Assembly (NCBI GenBank): GCA_914767885.1
Contig: CAJZBQ010000040.1
Span: 434,001 to 498,000 of the forward strand
DNA: 64,000 nucleotides
Direction of reading: 5' to 3'
From: Blepharisma stoltei
Lineage: Eukaryota; Ciliophora; Heterotrichea; Heterotrichida; Blepharismidae
Under the pieces are notes generated by a model. That model saw only the letters and a list, made by a program, of their open reading frames with translations. It searched no databases and was not told the origin of the DNA. Made by a program: the position numbers and the translations under genes. Of the stretch, positions 10,804-21,709 are shown in pieces (position 1 is the first letter of the stretch; the number at the start of each line of letters is the position of its first letter).

Positions 10804-11229
10804 ATGGAAAGAGCTATTCGTTCGCCTTCCCAGCAATACCTTCCACACCAAAACTATCCACAATTTGGGTCTGATGGGAGAGCAGTCTATACTCCTCTTG
10901 AAGTAGAACCTTCAGCCCTAGCTCACGATAACGCACAAGCTCCTGTTGTTCCTGTCCACAATTCAATGCCTGAGTTATACGAAATTAAAGTCAGTCGCGA
11001 TCGTTGGGCTTCTTGGGTGCGATTTGGGTCTGCTTTTATGATGATTTTATCTCTTCTGTGATTCGCTTTAATAATTTTTCATTTGTTCAATATAGAAGAA
11101 CAGGCACCTACTACATTGCGGTGGCTGATTCTGAGGACTTTTATTGCATCTGCAATGTTTTTTGTTTCCTGGATTGGGCTTAAAGCAAGTAAAACCAAAG
11201 ATACTAAATCCTATCTATTTAAGAGCTAA
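10804..11229 (+). CDS. Small protein with two membrane helices
   Basis: 141 aa, ATG 10804, TAA 11227-11229, reading TGA at 11059-11061 as Trp. Residues 1-60 are polar and Pro-rich. Two hydrophobic helices follow, about 76-95 (F-M-M-I-L-S-L-L-W-F-A-L-I-I-F) and 106-128 (L-I-L-R-T-F-I-A-S-A-M-F-F-V-S-W-I-G). Not recognised. Confidence 0.7.
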
Positions 11230-11416
11230 AAAGAATTTTGTTTCTTCTTGATAGGGTTATATTTCATTAAGGTTATAAGTATTTTTATTTCGGATCTTAT
11301 AGATCTTTAAATATTTGAATAATTTTTTTTAAATTTAATGAGATCTCGCGCAATCATTAATTATTATAAAAAAATTGATAGAGTTTTTTCGTTTGCCACT
11401 TAATAGAGTTTTTTAA

Positions 11417-12303
11417 ATGTTTTGCTCACTAATAAAGGGTGCACTAAGCATTCGAAATTGTATCTCAAATCTTTGGTCCTTTTCATTTCTGGTGTGATAA
11501 TTTGCATTGCCATTTCCTATTCAATTACTCATTCAGATAGCGCAAAAGCAAGCTACTACAAAATCAATCGTTCAAATGAAATAAAAGATGAGGAGGGTGG
11601 ACATTATAATAAAAATGACCACAGCAAAAAGAAAATTATTGAAAATCAGTTTGAAGAGTACAAAGATTTTAACATTGATCTTTTACAAGATAAGGATTAT
11701 GAGTCAGATAGCACAGATCTGAATCTATCTCAAAATCCTAATGGAGTCACCTTTGTTTCTCCAGATGATTTCTTTGGGATTAAGCCTTATTGGCATGAAG
11801 GTAAGCTTCTCGAGAAGCTTTTTGATATTTCCTTTTCTGATTTTGATGATGTCAGCGAAGAAAATGAAGATCCTTATTATCCAAACGACCCTGACGATTT
11901 TATAGAGGAGGACTTAGATGATTCAGATGATTTCATCGAGTCTACAAAGAAAAGCCATGCCAAAGCAGCAAAAAATAAAGACTATAAAAAAGACAATAAA
12001 GAAAAGCACAGACATAGGAAAGACCAAAGAAAGCAAGCCCATATCAGAAAGCACATTGGAAGACATAGCTTAGCAGGAGGAATTATTGGAACTTTAATTG
12101 CTTTTTCTGTCGTTATGTCATTTGTATTGTGTGCTTACAAGCTTTATAAATCATCAAGCAGTTATGATGTGTTGGCTTATCATAATATGCCGACAGAGCG
12201 GAATTATGTCCAGCCACTTAATGGTCAGCCATACCAGGCTGTGTCAGCAAATAATGTTGGGTATTATCCCCATCTTGCACCTGCGGGAACAGTGGTGCAG
12301 TAA
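11417..12303 (+). CDS. Acidic single-pass or double-pass membrane protein
   Basis: The coding frame covers 11422-12303 (TAA). It has an N-terminal hydrophobic segment (L-V-L-F-I-S-G-V-I-I-C-I-A-I-S), a long acidic region rich in D/E, a K/H-rich stretch, then a transmembrane helix (G-I-I-G-T-L-I-A-F-S-V-V-M-S-F-V-L-C) and a short Y/P-rich tail. No ATG is in frame upstream. The ATG at 11417 is one base out of phase, and a fifth T in the TTTT run right after it would put it in frame, so I place the start there and suspect a homopolymer undercall. Function unknown. Confidence 0.6.
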
Positions 12304-12589
12304 GCTTAATGAAAGTTAAGTTTTATTAAGTTTGTTCTAACTCAACCTCAGTACTAACGATTTTGCTAATTTTTAAATTATTAAAATTAGCCTAAAATAT
12401 TTATTTAATCTTTTAATTTTTTTAAGAGTGCTTGGAGGTATTCAATACCTTTTAAACAGTTGATATTAATTTTTAAAGTTTATGAAATTTATTTCATCCA
12501 ATATATTTGTGGGAAAATTATAAAATTATGTTTTTATTATTAATTGGTTGGGATAAGATATTTTTATCATATTCGTTATTTAGCTTACT
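12304..12589. other. AT-rich spacer
   Basis: Nothing recognisable is present. Confidence 0.4.
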
Positions 12590-12948
12590 CCCTTTTTCGA
12601 TTTAGTTTATATTTTTAATTTTATAATGTGGACTTCTTTATAGAGCAAAAAACTTCTTACTGGTCTGCAAGTAAAAGGCTTCCACACTATAAAAAAGTGC
12701 ATAGTTTTTTTTTTTCGAAATTTTAAAAAATTCAAATTTTAGAAGAGTAAAATTAATTTAATTCATAAATGTTTTTTATAATGCTACCTTATTAAATTAG
12801 GGAGATTTCGTTACAATAATTATCACTTATATAATAAATAGTTTTTATAAGCAATATATCTTAAAAATATTTGTTAGCTCAAAGGGTAGTTTTTTCTAAA
12901 AATTAGGGGTTTTCAAATGATTTTGCTCATTCACAGAGAATAGAGTTA
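12590..12948. mobile_element. Worn family A MITE, intergenic (approximate)
   Basis: Core and right end resemble family A: TTTCGAAATTTTAAAAAATT, AATAATTATCACTTATATAA, and TTTTCAAATGATTTTGCTCA with CACAGAGAATAGAGTTA. The left end is not clear. Confidence 0.45.
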
Positions 12949-13210
12949 ATGCTAAGCTAATAAGATTACTTTTTTTCCCATCAAGATTCTTGCAGACTTA
13001 GCTTGGATTGATAGCTCTGAATAACAGTAGGTAAGACTGGCATAACCGTCAAACTGTCCATGTCCCTAAGTCCCTTAGGACCTCTTATCCACACTACTCT
13101 CGGTCTAGATCGCTTCTCTTGACGGCAAAACCCTCAAGAAAATGTAAAATTCTCTCACTGAATTCGGCTGTAGGGGCATGGCTCTACCCTAACAGCCATT
13201 TTAAATTATA
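12949..13210. mobile_element. GC-rich noncoding insert, SINE-like (approximate)
   Basis: About 260 nt of GC-rich sequence in AT-rich surroundings, with GGCAAAACCCT as in other inserts of this class. GAGTTAAT occurs on both sides (12945 and 13205), possibly part of a target-site duplication. Confidence 0.4.
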
Positions 13211-13419
13211 AGAGAGTTAATAAAAATGAAGCTATAGCTGATATAACTTTTAATCATCATTATAATTCAAGCTTAATAGAATTATTTTCAATCTTTAATT
13301 CACTAATAAGACATTCTTTTAGTTCTATGGATATTTGCTGTAGCTTTTTGATTATATTTCAAAACAAATTTGCCATATACCGTTTTTCATCACTATCAAA
13401 TAAACTTGCATTTAATTAA

Positions 13420-14476
13420 ATGGATGAGAGATCACCCCTAGTCCAAAATCCAAACCGTAGTCCTAACCAATCTCAAGGAATAGTCAGAGAAAACCTTTAC
13501 CACACAATTAGGCGAGTAGAATATTCATCATATCTATTAATGACATTTCGACTATCAGTCAGCACTGTAAAAATCATCTCAAGCGGCATAGTTCTCTCAT
13601 TTTTTGCAGCTTCCTGCAACGCTCCTCTCGCTTTTTGGGTTGCTATAAGTCTTTTGCTGGATATTTGGTATGTGATTATGCTCTTTTTTAGAATTCCACA
13701 TGTAAAAAGTGTCCGTGACGGAGGAGAAATAAACGAAGGAATATTCTTATCAGCATTATTTAAGCTCCAAACATTTGCATACCTTGGCTGGCTGATTCCT
13801 GGAAATATTTGGTATTGGAGTTGTAAAGATTGCTATGATGATGCACCAGTCCTCACAGCTCTAGTTTTTGCACTTCTTATATTAGGGTATTGCTATTTGA
13901 TGATACCGACGATGCTTTTGCTGTGCTTATGCGCATGCTTGCCAGTAGCTATTATATTTTTGATGTTTATTTCGAACACCTCACAGTTGCCTGCAACTGA
14001 AGGGATGATAAAAGATCTGAAATCAGTAGAATATGACCCTGTGGTCAACCAAGGAGATAGTTCCTGCTCTATTTGTGCAGTGGAGTATTCTGAAAAGGAT
14101 AAAATTATTGTGATGGAGTGTGACCCAAGGCACTTTTTCCATGAAGAATGCATAAAGAGGTGGCTTACTCCTTCCTTCCTCGTAAGAGAACAAGTCCTTG
14201 GAAAAATCCCTATATAAGTGTGATATTATTATAATGAAATTTCGAGTAATTCAGTTGAATTTAAATAGATTGCATTTTAGAACATAAATTTTACAAATTA
14301 AATTAAATTTTGGATTTCGATTTTTACGGATTAGGATTTATTTTTAAATTTGAAAAAATATTATATATTTATATATAAATTTTTAAAAATATAATTAGCC
14401 CCTTTGTTCGTTCAGGGGAGGAGTTAGAATAAACTCAAATTGCCCTATTTGCAGAACCCCGTTTTTGATGGATTAA
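13420..14476 (+). CDS. Membrane-bound RING E3 ubiquitin ligase (one IES)
   Basis: ATG 13420, TAA 14474-14476. Removing the IES at 14166-14424 (259 nt) gives 798 nt, 265 aa. Four hydrophobic segments lie between about residues 40 and 185. The C-terminal RING is C-S-I-C-A-V-E-Y ... C-D-P-R-H-F-F-H-E-E-C-I-K-R-W-L, joined across the IES to R-I-N-S-N-C-P-I-C-R. Without excision the last two zinc ligands are lost, so the germline copy cannot encode a complete RING. RING-H2 proteins recruit E2 enzymes; the membrane helices suggest an endomembrane site. Substrate unknown. Confidence 0.85.
14166..14424. mobile_element. IES in RING gene, worn family A MITE
   Basis: 259 nt, TA at 14166-14167 and 14425-14426. 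Left end ACTCCTTCCTTCCTCGTAAG, right end TTCAGGGGAGGAGTTA; the ATGAAATTTCGAG core places it in family A. It splits the last pair of RING cysteines from the rest. Confidence 0.8.
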
Positions 14477-14678
14477 GTAGACTTAAGATAAAAGAATGTT
14501 TGTATTTAAATTATTGGTCTTTTATTATCTTTCTCTAAAATAAGCCTACTTGAATATCAATAATTTTTTTATTTGGTCAAAATAGCATATAATCTTACTG
14601 CATGAATGTAAATAGCATAATTGCCTTAATTTATTATAAGGTTTCTTTATTTTTTCTTAACTTATTAGCTTATGAAGC

Positions 14679-15368
14679 TTAATATGCTCTTGAGCTATCA
14701 ATATCTTTTCTCTTAAGTGCATCTTCCAGAAATCCATGCATATTTTCTGTGAACTTATATTTCTTCACCTTCTCATCACTAAACTTCCATTTAAGTCCAT
14801 TATCCTCAAAGCCTAGCAATTTATAATATGATCCTTTGAATCCAATATATAGGCAATGCCTTTGAGTAGCGCGTTAAGCGCCCGAGACTTCCTGATGAAG
14901 TCTGGGCAGTGGTTTGACCAGCTGATGTTGGTCAAACCAACATCCAAAATGACAAATTCTTCTCATATAGAAGATTTGTCAAATTGGATGCTGGTTTGAC
15001 CAACATCAGCTGGTCAAACCACCGCCCAGACTTCGTCGGGAAGTCTCGGGCGCTTAACGCGCTACTCAAAGGTATTATCTATACCATCCGAAGAACATCA
15101 TTGTTGTCCACACTATGGTGAAAGCTCTTCTTCTATTTAATGGGAAACTTTTCAAATTCGCAGTCATTGCATACCCTAGCACCGCTCCAAAAGGAATTGA
15201 ATAGAAGAATGGAATGTATTCGGGAAGTCTCATGTTTGCAATCACATCTCTAAAGAATGGAGACTCAATAATAATAGGATATGGCGGCCTTTCTCCAGGC
15301 TCATACAAATGCTTCATCTTTCCGACCTGCACAAGTCTCTTGAAAAGGTAATACTTGTCGTCGCCCAT
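14679..15368 (-). CDS. Small protein with two membrane helices (one IES)
   Basis: ATG 15368, TAA 14679-14681. Removing the 234-nt IES 14848-15081 gives 456 nt, 151 aa. The N-terminal part ends in two hydrophobic stretches (Y-I-P-F-F-Y-S-I-P-F-G-A-V-L-G-Y and A-F-T-I-V-W-T-T-M-M-F-F-G-W-Y) and the C-terminal part is charged. The layout is reminiscent of small mitochondrial complex I subunits, but that is only a guess. Its start lies 22 nt from the dynamin start on the other strand, so the two probably share a divergent promoter. Confidence 0.65.
14848..15081. mobile_element. IES that is a giant hairpin (foldback element)
   Basis: 234 nt with TA at 14848-14849 and 15082-15083. Left arm from GCCTTTGAGTAGCGCG onward is matched in reverse complement by the right arm ending CGCGCTACTCAAAGG; each arm is about 95 nt with few mismatches, and the short centre contains AAATTCTTCTCATATAGAAG. 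Excision joins F-F-G-W-Y to I-G-F-K-G. No coding capacity. Confidence 0.85.
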
Positions 15369-15390
15369 ATTTATAAGACTTAATATTAAA

Positions 15391-18380
15391 ATGAAGCCTG
15401 GAGAGGATTTCGCCGGCAGCTTTTATAGCAGTCTCAGATCAATTGTAACCTTGACTGACAACCTCAGAGACGCTGGGCTGCAGAAGTATATTCGTCTCCC
15501 TCGCATTGTGACACTTGGAATTCAGAGCAGTGGGAAGAGCTCGGTGCTAGAGTCTATAGTAGGCTTGAATTTTCTACCGAGAAGTGAAGGCATATGTACG
15601 AGATGTCCGCTTGAGCTGAGGCTGGTACATACTGAAAATGAAACAAAGCCATGGGCTGAATTTGATGGAGTGCAGGAAAAGTTCACTGATTTTGGAAAAG
15701 TGAAAGATATGATCCTGACGATGACTGAAAAGAAAGCAGGGAGAAATAAAGGAATTGTGGATGATCCTATTGTATTGACTATTCATTCTAGCACTTGTCC
15801 TGATTTAACACTTATTGACTTGCCGGGAATCACTAGAATACCGCTTGCTGGAAGTGACCATCCGCCTGATATTGAAAGAATTACTAATTCCCAATTCCAT
15901 TAACCAGAAAAAAGATTTTATCAATCACGGGATAGGCTTATTTTTTTAGAGTAATTATATACCAAAATAAATTTATTCTTTTGGGATGCAAGCTAAATAA
16001 TATTGGAATATCAATTATATTAAAATATCTTTTTCGAGCACTCACAGGGTCAATCTTTTCCAAAGAATAGGGAATTTTCGAAATATTTTACGCTCATAGA
16101 GGTGGTGTAAGGAGATGTGCTTCAGATATATTTCTGATCCAAGAACAATTATATTATGTTTATGTCCAGCGAATACTGATTTAAGTACTTCTGAGTCTTT
16201 GCTGATGGCTAAGAAAGTTGATAAGGCTGGCATTAGAACTATTGGAGTCATTACAAAAATTGATATTATGGACAGAGGGACAAATGCAAAAAAAATCCTT
16301 CTTGGAGAAGAAATACCTTTAAGGCTTGGCTATGTAGGAGTCTTAGTCTTAATTAATATTAGAAAGTGTCTGCCGTTTTGATTACGCAGTCACCAAAGAC
16401 CCCTTTTTCGGGGTTCACCTGCTTTGCGGCGTAGTCCTAACAGCCATAAAGACTGCCAAGAGGACATACGTCTACTCCTTCCCACAGCGTGCTGCGGCTT
16501 AAGTGTTGAGTGGGCGAGCTATGGACTTCTGCGGCTGCTGCTTGAGTTGACGAGAGTTGGCTTTCCGAAATTCCAAAAAATGGAATTTCTGGTCACCTTT
16601 CGGCAAAAAGTGAAATTCCAAGTCCTGGGACGTAACGCCCAGTTTCACGCTAGGTAGTTGCCCGAAAGGTCTAGGCATTGCCTGTAGACTCCGCTGGGTT
16701 ACCCTTTCCAAACCTAGACACCCTTTCCTCTCGGGATAAAATCTATTCTGGTCGTTGGGCATGGGCCAGGCTCTGCTCTGCAGAATTGTTTACCATGGCT
16801 TTTTGCCCATTTCCTGAATGGCAAAACCTTGCCGGATATAATTAAAATATGAGTCGAGTATGTATGGCCGGGAGGCCATACCCAGACGAAGACGCCATAT
16901 TTTAATTGGCTATGTAGGAGTCAAAAATAGATCACAGGAAGATATTAATAACAATGTCAAGGTAGAAAATGCATTAAATGAAGAAAAACAGTTTTTCGCC
17001 TCACACCCAGTTTACTCCACAATCTCACAAGGCTACCTCGGGACTGAAGTTTTAACTCAAAAACTTACTCATGTGATGTTTAACCATATTAAAGGGTTTT
17101 TGCCTGAAATTATGAGGGAAACTATGCATAGAATAAAAGAATGCGACGACAAATTGAAAGAACTTGGCCCAAGCACCCCTGAAGAGCCCCGCCAAAAGGT
17201 TCAGCTGCTTTGGAATATGGTCACCGATTTTTGTGAAATTTTCAAAAATACTATAAGAGGGAAATATGATAGAAAGCTATCATCGAGGATAACTAAAGAT
17301 TTAGCAGGAGGGGCTACAATTAAGGGTTACTTTAATTCCCTGCTCTCTGAATTTTCAGGAATAAATTATAAAGTGACTGAATCATATACCAACGAAGATA
17401 TTCAGCATGCAATGGCTTCTCATGAAGGAGACAGTATACCCGGCTTCCCATCAGTTGATGTATTTATTTTCTTACTTCAGCCTCAGCTAGAAAAACTACG
17501 AGAGCCCGTCCTTGACTGCTTAATGAACGTCCACTCCTATCTCGAACAGCTTGCCCACAAATTAATCGAAAGAATTTTCTTCAGGTTCCCGTCGTTGTCT
17601 ACAGAAATTTCAGATCTTGCTTCTCATGTATTATTAAAAGAGCGCGAAGAGTGCAGAGAAATAGTAGAGAAAATGATAGATTCTGAAGAGACTTACGTGT
17701 TTACTAATGATCTTGATTACTTAACATCTAGAACTGACATTGTGCCGAAGTCAGATGGAAAACCAAAAAGCTCAGAAAATTTGTTTGTAGATGAAATAAG
17801 AAACAGAATTGACAGCTATTTTCGGCTTGTCATAAGGACTGTCAGGGATAGCGTTCCTAAAGCTATTGGGACGTTTTTGGTGAGGTCTGTAATGGATAAA
17901 ATGCAGATGGAATTATATGAAAGAATAAATATGACTGAATCAATTATCGCAAAAGTAAGCGAGCCTGCACATATTTCAGCTGAAAGAAGTATGCTTAAGA
18001 ACCAGCTGGAAACTTTGAGAAAAGCAGAGAAAATTATGAAGCATGACCCTGAATTAGCGAACCAGGCTGATTCTTTTGCTGAAGAAATCCGGAAGCAGGA
18101 TGATGAGCTAAAGGCTGCTGCAGAAGAGAGGAAAAAGAGAGAAGAGGAGAAAAAGAAAAAAGATGAGGAGAAAGCTAAAAAAGAAGAAGAGAAAGTAAGA
18201 AAAGATGAATTAGATAGCCAAGAAAAAGCTAAAAGAACTGCTGAAGTAGTTAAACAAGAAGAAGTCTCAAAGCAGCCAGAATTAGTTCCATCGAAGACTG
18301 ATAGTGGCAAGTCTTCTTCAAGTTCTCTCTTCGGGGATTTTAGGAGACCTACAAAGAAAACAGACCAATCTCTATTTTAA
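15391..18380 (+). CDS. Dynamin-family GTPase (two IESs)
   Basis: ATG 15391, TAA 18378-18380. Removing IESs 15885-16107 (223 nt) and 16331-16910 (580 nt) gives 2187 nt, 728 aa. The GTPase domain shows the P-loop G-I-Q-S-S-G-K-S-S, D-L-P-G-I-T, T-K-I-D and G-Y-V-G-V-K-N-R-S-Q-E-D-I; both IESs fall inside this domain and both joints give the family consensus (I-T-K-E-M-C; G-Y-V-G-V-K-N-R-S). Middle and GED regions follow, then a Lys/Glu-rich coiled tail of about 90 residues. There is no PH or proline-rich domain, as in dynamin-related proteins for endocytosis or organelle division. Without excision the GTPase is destroyed. Confidence 0.93.
15885..16107. mobile_element. IES 1 in dynamin, worn family A MITE
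   Basis: 223 nt, TA at 15885-15886 and 16108-16109. The right end AATAGGGAATTTTCGAAATA followed by TTTTACGCTCATAGAGG matches the family A right end with changes. Confidence 0.75.
16331..16910. mobile_element. IES 2 in dynamin, SINE-like element with 17-bp duplication
   Basis: The GC-rich element 16343-16905 is flanked by identical 17-mers TTGGCTATGTAGGAGTC at 16326-16342 and 16906-16922. Each copy contains two TA dinucleotides at the same phase, so TA-to-TA excision removes 580 nt and leaves one copy, restoring G-Y-V-G-V. It has no protein-coding frame. In reverse orientation it is related to 37617-38090 (shared CCAGAAATTCCATTTTTT and CGTCT...ATTATATxCGGCAA blocks). Confidence 0.85.
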
Positions 18381-18493
18381 TGAAATCTTGATTCTACTAA
18401 TTTATAATTCAAATAATGAACTTCTGGAGAAAAGAATTATAAATAAGCCCTTGCTTTTTGATATTAAAAATGAAAGTTTCTTATAATAGATAA

Positions 18494-19268
18494 ATGAAGA
18501 GTCTTGCAATAAATAGCAAATCTTTGCCAAAACAATGACTAGAAGAAGAGCAGCATCGACTAAAAGACGAAATCTCAAAGCTTCAAGGCTTGATACAGCA
18601 GCATAATCAACTTTTCAAACAAGCTACATCTCCAGAGCCGCATCCAAGCTCAAAGCGCAAAAATAAGGTAGAAAAAGCTGATGAGAGTCCTGCTGTACAA
18701 GTCCGAAAAATGCCTAAACGAGCAGCTACTGAGAAAAAGAAATCAGATGATTTTTTAATTCCTGTTGCTTTGGCACTTCGCTATGATTCTGCTTATCAAA
18801 GAGGATCCAACTCCCCTCCGTGAGTGAACAAAACTATTGGGAAAATCGCTATTTTTTGCCAAAAACCGCCCTCTGTGAGTGAATAAAAATTTTTTAATAA
18901 GAAAAATTTTTTATGAAAAAAATTTGATATGTAAATGATAATTAGTAAATGAAATCCTGAACTAATTCTGTTTAATTTTAAACAAATTGCGTTTTAAAAC
19001 ATAAATTTTATAAATAAAAATAATATTTGCTTCCCAATTTTTGCAAATTAGGATTTTTTTAAATTTCGAAAAAAAAATTTTCTATAAAATTTATATAAAA
19101 TAATTTTTTTTAAAAAAAAACAATTAACTCCCCTTCGTGAATAAAATTTTTTTGTTCACTCACGGAGGGGGGAGTAAGAAAAAGTTTCCTAGAAAGAGAG
19201 GAAGGCCAAAGTCAATTTCAGTTCCAGATAAAGCACAAACAAAAATATCCTTTAAAAGAAAGACTTAA
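18494..19268 (+). CDS. AT-hook protein (one IES)
   Basis: ATG 18494, TAA 19266-19268; minus the 367-nt IES at 18808-19174 it is 408 nt, 135 aa. A short N-terminal coiled segment (E-E-E-Q-H-R-L-K-D-E-I) precedes a basic region, and after the IES joint comes K-R-G-R-P-K, the core of an AT-hook that binds the minor groove of AT-rich DNA. TGA at 18539-18541 is Trp. The germline copy separates the AT-hook from the rest. Probable nuclear DNA-binding protein; role unknown. Confidence 0.7.
18808..19174. mobile_element. IES in AT-hook gene, family A MITE with CA at left
   Basis: 367 nt. The right boundary is TA (19175-19176) but the matching left dinucleotide is CA (18808-18809). Only the C/TA join keeps the frame (G-S-K-K-K-F-P-R-K-R-G-R-P-K). 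The end motif CTCCGTGAGTGAACAAAA is well kept, with a second direct copy near 18858 and a hairpin at 19130-19172. Confidence 0.8.
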
Positions 19269-19453
19269 ATTGAAATTATTAATTGAATGGATTTTGCAGA
19301 TTACCGCGGACATAAAATTTTTATAAGCTATCTATTTTTATTCTAATTAACTAACATAATTGAAATTTGATTCCAAATCAAGAATATAGCATTAATAGAT
19401 CGTTGATAATATGAATGCTGCATTTACAGCTAAAAAATTATTTTATGAGCGGA

Positions 19454-20122
19454 TTAATTTGCTCCTCTCCACTGCTCCATTCGCTCTTTTATTTCTAAAA
19501 ACTTTGTTCTCCTTTCATTAATTTGTTTGGGAAAATTATTTTTCTTTATTTTTGAATTTATTTCTTGCTTCTTCTTATCTTGTCCTTGGTTTGAAGCAAT
19601 TCTATTATTTGTTTTTGTATCTTGGGTCTTTATTTCAACCTTCTTTTCAAGCATTTGAGCTATTTTATTTATTGGCTTTTTGTTTGTGTTTATAGAAGAA
19701 GTTATCACACTTCTATTATTATCAGAGATTTTAGCTTTTTTTGATATTTGTGTATTTGGCTGAAGTTTAGCTGGAGGTCTCTTTACTGGTAAATCCACCG
19801 ATTTAACTTCAGATGGTAATTTATATGGTGTATGAGACAAAGATATGGGCTCTAAATTTCCAAGAATTATTACTTCTCCAGGGCCTTCCACTGTTAGAAT
19901 TGCAGGAACGAGAGTATTAAAACAAAGATCAGTTTTTAAAAATCTTTTAGAAGGACCTAAGTTTGCAATCGGATATTTTGAGAAATCAATGCTTACAAAC
20001 ACATTTGTAGATGAGCTTTGACTGTCTAATGACAACTTGGTTATATGGAGCAGTTCTCCTCTTGCTGTCTCATTTTCTATGCTATAAGATTTATTAGCTG
20101 AAATTGTAATTGATCATATCAT
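19454..20122 (-). CDS. Nucleoplasmin-like domain protein
   Basis: 222 aa, ATG 20122, TAA at 19454-19456; the third codon is TGA (Trp): M-I-W-S-I-T-I-S. Residues 1-95 follow the nucleoplasmin-like core (L-L-H-I-T-K-L-S-L-D ... V-F-V-S-I-D ... A-I-L-T-V-E-G-P-G-E-V-I-I-L-G-N-L), as in FKBP39-type or plant HD2-type histone chaperones. The rest is a Lys-rich disordered tail. Likely a nuclear histone chaperone or nucleolar protein; no catalytic domain is attached. The assignment is from the beta-strand pattern only. Confidence 0.55.
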
Positions 20123-20743
20123 TTTTTATATTATCACTATTACTTATAGATCGTGGCTATTTATGGATTGACCTCATGGGAAACGTAACCGCTCTAATGG
20201 AATTCACATCTTGTAAATCTTAGATCAGACCCTTCACTATTTAAATAGAGATAATATTAAATAAAAAATTCCCTAGTTTTAAACTAGTTCGATGTAGTTT
20301 ATATGATTTTCAAAATATTTCTTATAATTAACACTCAGCAAAAAAAAGACAAGGTATATTTTGTAATTAAAACGGCTCTTCTCTCTTTATGCTTGAAAAG
20401 TGGTAATTTCGCTGAAAATAGTTTGGCCCAAATTGGAAATTAAAAAACTAATCAGACAATTTTTGTCCAGTGGCAATTAAATGATCCAATTTTAAAATGA
20501 AGCTTAATAATAAAAATTAATTTTTAATATAAGAATATTCTTGAAATACTTATATTGTTACAAAAGAAGTTTTATTAAAATATTTGAATGATGTAAGCGG
20601 GAATATTCAAAAAAATCTATTTATATTAATTGTTAAAGACAATTATTTTTAAAAAATAAATAGCTATATGTATTTATGTGCATTAAAAATGCCTTAAAAT
20701 TTAAAATTAAAAATCAAAAATTTAATTAAAATAATTATCACAA

Positions 20744-20990
20744 TCTGGGACTTCATATTTTAAGTAATAATAGCAATTGTTTTAGCTTCATTCTCCGTTT
20801 TCTGGACAAGCGTGCATTTTGATTTTATTTCTTCCTCGTTATATTGCCATCATGATTTTCTAATCCAACAAAAATTAAAATTCTTATTCCCTTTATGCGA
20901 TCCTATCTGGAACTTCATATTTTAAGTAATAATACAATTGTTTGTAACTTTATTATCAGCATTCTGAACGAGCGCACAATATGATTTTTA
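20744..20990. repeat. Tandem direct repeat, about 1.5 copies
   Basis: Unit of about 162 nt: copy one starts at 20744 and copy two at 20906, sharing TTCATATTTTAAGTAATAAT and, further on, diverged TTCTGGACAAGCG / TTCTGAACGAGCG blocks. Confidence 0.6.
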
Positions 20991-20994
20991 TAAT

Positions 20995-21290
20995 TTTTTT
21001 TTAATAAAATTACTCGAGGGGGTCAATTTTTTTTTGTTGAAAAAATTATATTTAAATTTTATAGTAAATTTAAAAAAAATTCGTAAAAATTGAGAAGTAA
21101 AAATTACTTTAATTTTTAAATTTATGCTTTAAAATGTAATTAAGCAGAATTAGCTAGAAATTTCATATACTAATAATCACTTTATATATAAACTTTTTTT
21201 CCATAAAAAATTTTTGTTCGTCCACGGGGAGTTGGGTCTTTGGGCAAAACATAAGGATTTTTCCAATGATTTTGTTCACTTAAGGGCAAT
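20995..21290. mobile_element. Worn family A MITE, intergenic (approximate)
   Basis: Shows the family A order: an end with GAGGGGGTCAA, the AATTAGCTAGAAATTTCATA core, CATAAAAAATTTTTGTTCGT and GATTTTGTTCACTTAAGGG. Limits approximate. Confidence 0.5.
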
Positions 21291-21336
21291 CAGAGAAAAT
21301 GTGATGTGAACATAAATAATTTTTTTCGAAATTTAT

Positions 21337-21709
21337 TAACTTCCCCCCTCCGTGAGTGAATAAAATAATTTTGTTCACTCATGGGGGGGTTAATTTTTTT
21401 TTTTAAAAAATTTATATATAAATTTTATAGAAAATTTTGTTTTCGAAATTTAAAAAAATCCTAATTTGCAAAAATTGGGAAGCAAATATTAATTTGATTT
21501 ATAAAATTTATATTTTAAAACGCAATTTGTTTAAAAATTAACAGAATTAGCTCTAGATTTCATTATACTAATTATCACTTATATATCAAAATTTTTTTTC
21601 CATTAAAAATTTTTCTATTAAAAAAATTTTTGTTCCCTCACGGAGGGTGGGTTTTTGGGGCAAAAAATAGCGATTTTTCTAATGGTTTTGTTCACTCACG
21701 GAGGGGGAG
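21337..21709. mobile_element. Family A MITE, complete, intergenic
   Basis: 373 nt, TA at 21337-21338 and 21710-21711. Hairpin end on the left (CTCCGTGAGTGAATAAAA and its reverse complement), two direct motif copies at the right (about 21635 and 21687). Confidence 0.8.

Noticed and set aside
16424-16762. Open frames inside the dynamin insert
   Set aside because: The related copy at 37617-38090 does not keep these frames, so the element is noncoding.
17816-18310. 164-codon minus-strand open frame
   Set aside because: Antisense shadow of the Lys/Glu-rich dynamin tail, giving a Ser/Phe-rich artefact.
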